Below, piece by piece: positions 28,589 to 33,144 of a stretch of DNA of 33,144 nucleotides (position 1 is the stretch's first letter; each line of letters starts with the position of its first letter). The stretch comes from Betaproteobacteria bacterium (GTDB lineage Bacteria > Pseudomonadota > Gammaproteobacteria > Burkholderiales > Thiobacillaceae), in contig JAGUXX010000302.1 in NCBI GenBank assembly GCA_020061585.1, forward strand, positions 1-33,144, in the 5' to 3' direction. Position numbers and translations under genes: made by a program. Under the pieces are notes generated by a model that had not been told where the DNA came from, did not search any database, and saw only the letters and a list, made by a program, of their open reading frames with translations.

Positions 28589-28881
28589 GCGCATGGATCA
28601 AACCGGTGCCTGGCGGCGCGGAAATGAACATTCACATTCAGCCCGGCGCGACCAGAAGCGAGATCGCCGGCCTGCATGGCGACGCCTTGAAGATCCGGAT
28701 TCGGGCCAGACCGATCGATGGCGCGGCGAACGCGGCATTGATCGATTTCATCGCGACATGGCTTGGCGTTCCGCGCAAGGCGGTTAGAATCCTGCGCGGT
28801 GAGAAGTCACGGCAAAAATCAGTATCGGTAGCGGTTCAGGTTGATGCAATCGAGCGGCGGCTAATGGGGAACATCGGATGA
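28585..28881 (+). CDS. DUF167 (YggU) family protein
   Basis: 98 residues from GTG 28585, which overlaps the yggT stop. The DUF167 pattern is clear: HIQPGATRSEIAGLHGDALK, then RARPIDGAANAALIDFIATW, then ILRGEKSRQKSVSV. The family is small, conserved and of unknown function, often next to yggT. A start at ATG 28624 would cut the first strand, so GTG is preferred. Its TGA overlaps the ATG of the dynamin-like gene (28878). Confidence 0.9.
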   Translation: MSAWIKPVPGGAEMNIHIQPGATRSEIAGLHGDALKIRIRARPIDGAANAALIDFIATWLGVPRKAVRILRGEKSRQKSVSVAVQVDAIERRLMGNIG

Positions 28882-30842
28882 ATTATGGTTTGGAAAGCGG
28901 CATCACCCGGTTCAAGAACCGGCGTGACAGGCTGGTGAAGGTGGTCACTGCCTACAAGGAGTGGCTGGAGCACTACGCCGTGCCCGAGCCGGAGCAATTG
29001 CTGCGTCTGTTCGACCTGACCGAGACCTTGAAGCATGATCGTCTGATGGTGGCGTTCGTCGCCGAATTCAGCCGCGGCAAGACCGAACTGATCAACGCCC
29101 TGTTTTTCTCCGACTTCAAACAGCGCCTGCTGCCGTCGGATGCCGGTCGCACCACGATGTGTCCGACCGAGATCTACTACGATGTCGATACCGAACCCTA
29201 TATCCGGCTGCTGCCGATCGAAACCCGCTTCCGCGACGACAGCATCACCGCGCTGAAGCGCCATCCGGTCGAATGGAGCACGATCAAGCTGGAGGTCAAG
29301 GACCCCAACGCGATGGTCACCGCGATGCGCAAGCTGGCGGAAACCAAGGTGGTGTTCAAGGTCGAGGCGCGCGCCCTCGGGTTATGGGACGAGAACGACC
29401 CCAATCTCGGTTACATGGTGAAGGACCCGGAACGCGTGGAGATTCCGGCCTGGCGCTACGCGATGATCAACTATCCGCATCCGCTGCTCGAATCCGGCCT
29501 GGCGATTCTCGACACGCCGGGCCTCAACGCGATGGGCGTCGAGCCGGAGTTGACCATTTCCTCGATTCCCAACGCGCATGCGCTGCTGTTTCTGCTGGCC
29601 ACCGATACCGGGGTGACGCAGTCCGATTTCGAAATCTGGAACAAGTGGGTGTCGCGCCATTCCGGCCAGCATTATGCCGTGTTGAACAAGATCGACATGC
29701 TGTGGGACGACTTGAAGACGCCGGAGGAGATCGGCCGCACCATCCAGCGCCAGATCGAATCCACCGCCGCGCAACTGAATATCGCGGCGTCCAGTGTCAT
29801 GGCGATTTCGGCGCAAAAGGCGCTGGTCGGCAAGATCCGCAACGATGCCGAGCTGCTCAAGCGCTCCGGCATCCAGGGTCTGGAAGTGATGCTGGCGCGG
29901 GAAATCATCCCCTCGCGCGAAAAAATCATGCGCGAATCGATGGCCCGCGAAATCGGCCCGCTGTTGTCCGAAACCCGCGAAACCGCGCACAACCGCATCC
30001 AGGCATCGCGCCAGAATCTGCTTGATCTGCAAGCCCTGTCGGGCAAGAACCAGCAGATCGTCGGCCAGATGCGGGAAAAAATGCTGTATGACAAACAGCT
30101 ATACGACGAGACAACGCGCAACTTCACGGTCACCCGCAAAGTCGTCGCGCAGCAAGGTTGGGAATTGCTGGCCCGCCTCGACGACGACCGGATGGACAAG
30201 ATCATCGAGGAATCGATGATGGCGATCAACGACAGTTGGACCACCGCCGGCCTGATCAAGGGCATGCATCTGCTGATCCGCCGGATGGGCGCCGAATTCG
30301 ATTTCGCCCACCAACAGGCCGGCGGCATCAAACAACTGCTCAACTCCGCCTATCAGCGCTTCCATGAAGTGCATGGCCTGGAACTGTGCGACCCGCCGAT
30401 GCTGGATCTGTCGCGCTATCGCGCGCGGCTCGACGAGTTGATGATCAGCACCCAGGAATTCTGCGCCGACCCGCTGAACATCATGCTGGAAAAGCGCTTC
30501 ATGGTGAAGAAGTTCTACATCGCGCTGGTCACCCAGGCGCGCATCCTGTTTCAGCAGGTGCGCATCGAATCGGAAACCTGGCTGCGCCTGACCCTGGATC
30601 CGATCGTCGAGCGAATTACCGAACACAAGTCGCAACTGGAACACCGTCTGGAAAACCTCAACAAGGTGCACGCCAATCTCGGATCGATACAGGAGCGCAC
30701 CGCTGTGGTAAGTCGCGAAATCGTCGAAATACGTGCTCAAGTCGAACAGATCGAAACCATCGCCAAGGAGTTTTCGCTGCTCACCGGCGTCGCTTTTCGG
30801 GCGCTGGAGTTGGCCCCCGGTCAACTCGCGCAGAACAAGTAA
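28878..30842 (+). CDS. Dynamin-like GTPase
   Basis: 654 residues. G domain ~50-330: P-loop VAEFSRGKT at 61-69, switch-I TTMCPTE at 92-98, DTPG at 212-215 and NKID at 270-273. Long helical stalk ~350-650 with coiled-coil stretches, and no obvious membrane helix or paddle. The P-loop has Ala where the canonical GxxxxGK[ST] has its first Gly. About 110 residues are inserted between switch I and DTPG. Bacterial dynamin-like proteins bind and reshape membranes; the role of this one is unknown. It overlaps the DUF167 gene by four bases and ends the yggS-proC-yggT operon, suggesting an envelope-related job. Confidence 0.88.
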   Translation: MNYGLESGITRFKNRRDRLVKVVTAYKEWLEHYAVPEPEQLLRLFDLTETLKHDRLMVAFVAEFSRGKTELINALFFSDFKQRLLPSDAGRTTMCPTEIYYDVDTEPYIRLLPIETRFRDDSITALKRHPVEWSTIKLEVKDPNAMVTAMRKLAETKVVFKVEARALGLWDENDPNLGYMVKDPERVEIPAWRYAMINYPHPLLESGLAILDTPGLNAMGVEPELTISSIPNAHALLFLLATDTGVTQSDFEIWNKWVSRHSGQHYAVLNKIDMLWDDLKTPEEIGRTIQRQIESTAAQLNIAASSVMAISAQKALVGKIRNDAELLKRSGIQGLEVMLAREIIPSREKIMRESMAREIGPLLSETRETAHNRIQASRQNLLDLQALSGKNQQIVGQMREKMLYDKQLYDETTRNFTVTRKVVAQQGWELLARLDDDRMDKIIEESMMAINDSWTTAGLIKGMHLLIRRMGAEFDFAHQQAGGIKQLLNSAYQRFHEVHGLELCDPPMLDLSRYRARLDELMISTQEFCADPLNIMLEKRFMVKKFYIALVTQARILFQQVRIESETWLRLTLDPIVERITEHKSQLEHRLENLNKVHANLGSIQERTAVVSREIVEIRAQVEQIETIAKEFSLLTGVAFRALELAPGQLAQNK

Positions 30843-30884
30843 GCCGCGTGGGTCGGAAAAGCCGGCGCCTTCCGTCATCCCGCT

Positions 30885-32336
30885 CTACAGCAGAATGATG
30901 TCGTACTGCTCCTGGGTGAACAGACTTTCCACCTGTAGCGAAATCGGCTTGGCGATGAAATCCGACAACTGCGCCAGACTCTGCGATTCCTCGTCGAGAA
31001 ACTGGTCGATCACCGTCTGCGAGGCCATGATGCGGTACTCGCGCGCGCTGAACTGGCGCGCCTCGCGCATGATGGCGCGGAGTATCTCGTAACAGGTGGT
31101 CTGCGCGGTCTTGATCTGGCCGCGCCCCTGGCAGGTCGGACAGGGTTCGCACAACACCCGGGTCAGACTTTCGCGGGTGCGCTTGCGGGTCATTTCGACC
31201 AGTCCCAATGACGTGAAACCGTTGATGGTCATGCGCGTGCGGTCGCGCGCCAGCGACTTGGTGAACTCGGCCAGCACGGCGTTCTTGTGCTCCGGATTGT
31301 CCATGTCGATGAAATCCAGAATGATGATGCCGCCCAGATTGCGCAGACGCAGTTGCCGGGCGATGCTCTGCGCCGCCTCCAGATTGGTCTTGAATATGGT
31401 TTCGTCGAAGGTGCGGCCGCTGGTGTAGCTGCCGGTATTGACGTCGATGGTGGTCAACGCCTCGGTCTGATCGACCACCAGATAACCGCCGGATTTCAGA
31501 TCGACGCGCCGGCCGAGCGCCTTTTCGATCTCGTCCTCGACGCCATACAGATCGAACAGCGGCCGATCCGCCGTGTAATGGCTGATCTTGCCGGCGCCGT
31601 TGCGGGTGAATTCCTCGGCGAAGGACTGCATGCGCAGGAAGGTCTCGCGCGAGTCGACCAGGATGCGGCTGGTCTCCTGATTTGAGAAATCGCGCAGCAC
31701 ACGGTGCGCCAGATCCAGTTCCTGGTAGATCAGTTTCGGACCGGAGGTGTTTTCCGAGCGCGCCTGGATGGCATCCCACAAGGTGTGCAGGTATTCGACG
31801 TCGGCGGCCAGTTCGTCGTCCTCGGCGATGTTGGCCATGGTGCGGATGATGAAACCGCCATGTTCATCCACCGGCAGAACGCGTGTCAGACGTTGGCGCA
31901 ACAATTCACGCTCGCTTTCGTCCTCGATCTTCTGCGAAATGCCGATGCGGGTTTCCTGCGGCAGGTAAACCAGAAACCGCCCGGCCATGCTGATCTGGGT
32001 CGACAGCCGCGCGCCCTTGGCGCTGATCGGGTCCTTGATCACCTGCACCAGGATGCTCTGGCCTTCATGCAGGACCTTCTCGATCGGCCGCGGACAGTTC
32101 TCGCAACGCGCCTCGACGATATCGCCGACATGCAGGAACGCGGCGCGATCCAGGCCGATGTCGACGAACGCCGACTGCATGCCCGGCAACACCCGGCTGA
32201 CGCGGCCGAGATAGACGTTGCCGACCAGGCCGCGCTGGCTGTCGCGCTCGATATGCAGCTCCTGCACCTCGCCGAGATAGACCACGGCGACCCGGGTCTC
32301 CTGCGGGGTGATGTTGATCAGGATTTCTTCGGTCAT
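30885..32336 (-). CDS. rng: Ribonuclease G
   Basis: 483 residues, the typical length. An endonuclease that matures the 5' end of 16S rRNA and cuts mRNAs in A/U-rich single strands. An S1 RNA-binding region lies at ~37-120 (GNVYLGRVSRVLPGMQSAFVD). The two metal-binding aspartates D298 (TIDVNTGSY) and D341 (ILDFIDM) are 43 apart, as in RNase E/G. The zinc-link cysteines are in CPTC (399-402). It lacks the long C-terminal scaffold of RNase E. Its ATG overlaps the maf stop by four bases (maf-rng operon, a conserved pair). It converges on the dynamin-like gene across 42 bp that hold only a weak dyad (CGGAA...TTCCG, 30854-30874). Confidence 0.96.
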   Translation of the reverse strand: MTEEILINITPQETRVAVVYLGEVQELHIERDSQRGLVGNVYLGRVSRVLPGMQSAFVDIGLDRAAFLHVGDIVEARCENCPRPIEKVLHEGQSILVQVIKDPISAKGARLSTQISMAGRFLVYLPQETRIGISQKIEDESERELLRQRLTRVLPVDEHGGFIIRTMANIAEDDELAADVEYLHTLWDAIQARSENTSGPKLIYQELDLAHRVLRDFSNQETSRILVDSRETFLRMQSFAEEFTRNGAGKISHYTADRPLFDLYGVEDEIEKALGRRVDLKSGGYLVVDQTEALTTIDVNTGSYTSGRTFDETIFKTNLEAAQSIARQLRLRNLGGIIILDFIDMDNPEHKNAVLAEFTKSLARDRTRMTINGFTSLGLVEMTRKRTRESLTRVLCEPCPTCQGRGQIKTAQTTCYEILRAIMREARQFSAREYRIMASQTVIDQFLDEESQSLAQLSDFIAKPISLQVESLFTQEQYDIILL

Positions 32337-32971
32337 AAGAATTCGAATCCCACGGTTTTCAATAATTCGGCGGTCTCGTACAAAGGCAGCCCCATGACGC
32401 CTGAATAGCTGCCGGACAAGTGTTGAACGAACAACGCCGCGCGCCCCTGGATGCCGTAACCGCCGGCTTTGTCGTAGCCTTCCCGGCTGTCCAGGTAGGC
32501 GGCGATTTCGGCTTCGGAAAGCGATTTGAACGTCACCACGCTCTCGCTCAGAACCACTTCCAGACGCCCCAGATGCGCCGCCGCGACGGCGGTCAGGACG
32601 CTATGCGCGCGGCCGGAATAGCGGCGCAGCATGGCCGCCGCCGCCGCGCGGTTTTCTGGCTTGCCGAGTATCTGCCCGTCCAGGGTCACCGTGGTGTCGG
32701 CGGCCAGGATCGGCCAATGCGGCAGGTTGCGCACGCTCTGCGCCTCCACCCCGGCCTGCGCCTTGACGCGCGCCAGGCGCAGCACATAGTCGGGGACCGG
32801 CTCGCCCGGCAACGGCGATTCATCGACATCGACCCGCCCGGGAGACGAGCGCAATGGCAGCACCGTCGGTTCCAGACCGATCTGGCGCAGCAACTCCAGG
32901 CGTCGCGGACTTTGCGAGGCTAGATAGAGCCGCTTGGCGGTCAAGGGATTGGAATGCGACAAGATGGCCAT
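32333..32971 (-). CDS. maf: Maf-type nucleotide pyrophosphatase (YhdE-like)
   Basis: 212 residues. Hydrolyses dTTP, UTP or modified pyrimidine nucleotides to monophosphates (house-cleaning). Visible: LYLASQSPRRLELL near 15-28, the catalytic-Asp segment ILAADTTVTLDG, LGKPENRAAAAAML, then YDKAGGYGIQGRAALFV and SGSYSGVMGLPLYETAELL. The DKAGGYGIQG block and overall spacing fit the YhdE (dTTP/UTP) branch. The ATG at 32971 has only a weak ribosome site, but gives the expected N-terminus plus about 14 extra residues. Coupled to rng. Confidence 0.94.
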   Translation of the reverse strand: MAILSHSNPLTAKRLYLASQSPRRLELLRQIGLEPTVLPLRSSPGRVDVDESPLPGEPVPDYVLRLARVKAQAGVEAQSVRNLPHWPILAADTTVTLDGQILGKPENRAAAAAMLRRYSGRAHSVLTAVAAAHLGRLEVVLSESVVTFKSLSEAEIAAYLDSREGYDKAGGYGIQGRAALFVQHLSGSYSGVMGLPLYETAELLKTVGFEFL

Positions 32972-32998
32972 GGGCGGCGAGTGTAACCGCTGCCGGCT

Positions 32999-33144
32999 CT
33001 ACTCGGCGCGTAGTGCCCGCACCGGATCCATGCCGGCGGCGCGGCGCGCCGGATCGACCCCGGCGGCGATGCCGATCAGCACCGCCACCGCTTCGGCGGC
33101 GAGCACATAATCCCAGGCCAGACTGACCGGCAAGGCCGGGATCA
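32999..33144 (-). CDS. C-terminus of an FtsX/MacB-type ABC transporter permease (rest outside the window)
   Basis: The last 47 codons are visible. They encode a hydrophobic helix (DYVLAAEAVAVLIGIAAG) followed by DPARRAAGMDPVRALRAE and TAG. The Px(2)RAA...DPxxALR tail is the hallmark of the FtsX-like permease family (MacB and LolC relatives). The stop is 27 bp upstream of the maf start on the same strand, so co-transcription with maf-rng is possible. Which subfamily it belongs to cannot be told from this piece. Confidence 0.8.
   Translation of the reverse strand, partial: IPALPVSLAWDYVLAAEAVAVLIGIAAGVDPARRAAGMDPVRALRAE

Noticed and set aside
30854-30874. Weak dyad CGGAA...TTCCG between the dynamin-like gene and rng as a terminator
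   Set aside because: Only five outer pairs with a poorly paired interior and no T-run; too weak to list as a feature.

Overview
The window (33,144 bp, GC-rich, roughly 60% or more by eye) looks like ordinary chromosome of a Gram-negative proteobacterium. The gene set (acs, glnE, the pilT-pilU pair divergent from yggS-proC-yggT-DUF167, and maf-rng) and the style of RNase G and GlnE fit Betaproteobacteria (Rhodocyclales/Nitrosomonadales type) best. A gammaproteobacterium is not excluded. I see no rRNA, tRNA, CRISPR array, transposase or phage gene. The density of c-di-GMP and two-component proteins suggests a motile, surface-sensing environmental organism with type IV pili.

Layout. 1-456: the 3' end of a membrane protein (+). 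It converges on acs (-), with four back-to-back inverted repeats between the two genes. glnE (+) is divergent from acs. 5420-8976: a PhnD-type periplasmic binding protein whose stop overlaps the start of a Cache-PAS-PAS-PAS-GGDEF diguanylate cyclase, probably a sensor pair. A degenerate REP-like inverted repeat follows, then an RlmI-type methyltransferase (+).

20111-10197 (-): a tightly packed signalling operon, in order of transcription REC-REC-PAS-PAS-GGDEF-EAL-REC, REC-PAS, HDOD, membrane histidine kinase, soluble histidine kinase, REC-HD-GYP. It places c-di-GMP synthesis, two kinds of c-di-GMP hydrolase and phosphorelay parts in one unit, and is the main candidate for an undescribed system. 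Upstream lie a 228-bp AT-richer intergenic stretch holding a tiny leader-like ORF, an EAL-domain remnant that has lost its N-terminal part, and a conserved hypothetical gene (possibly Sfum_1244 family). An IscR-like dyad sits directly upstream of that hypothetical gene.

22143-24193 (+): EVE-domain protein, TauE/SafE permease and an exported alpha/beta hydrolase, ending at an all-G/C hairpin. 26423-24239 (-): pilT then pilU, the type IV pilus retraction ATPases. 26470-30842 (+): yggS, proC, yggT, DUF167 and a dynamin-like GTPase, every junction overlapping by 1-4 nt. 32971-30885 (-): maf and rng. The right edge holds the C-terminus of an FtsX/MacB-type ABC permease (-).
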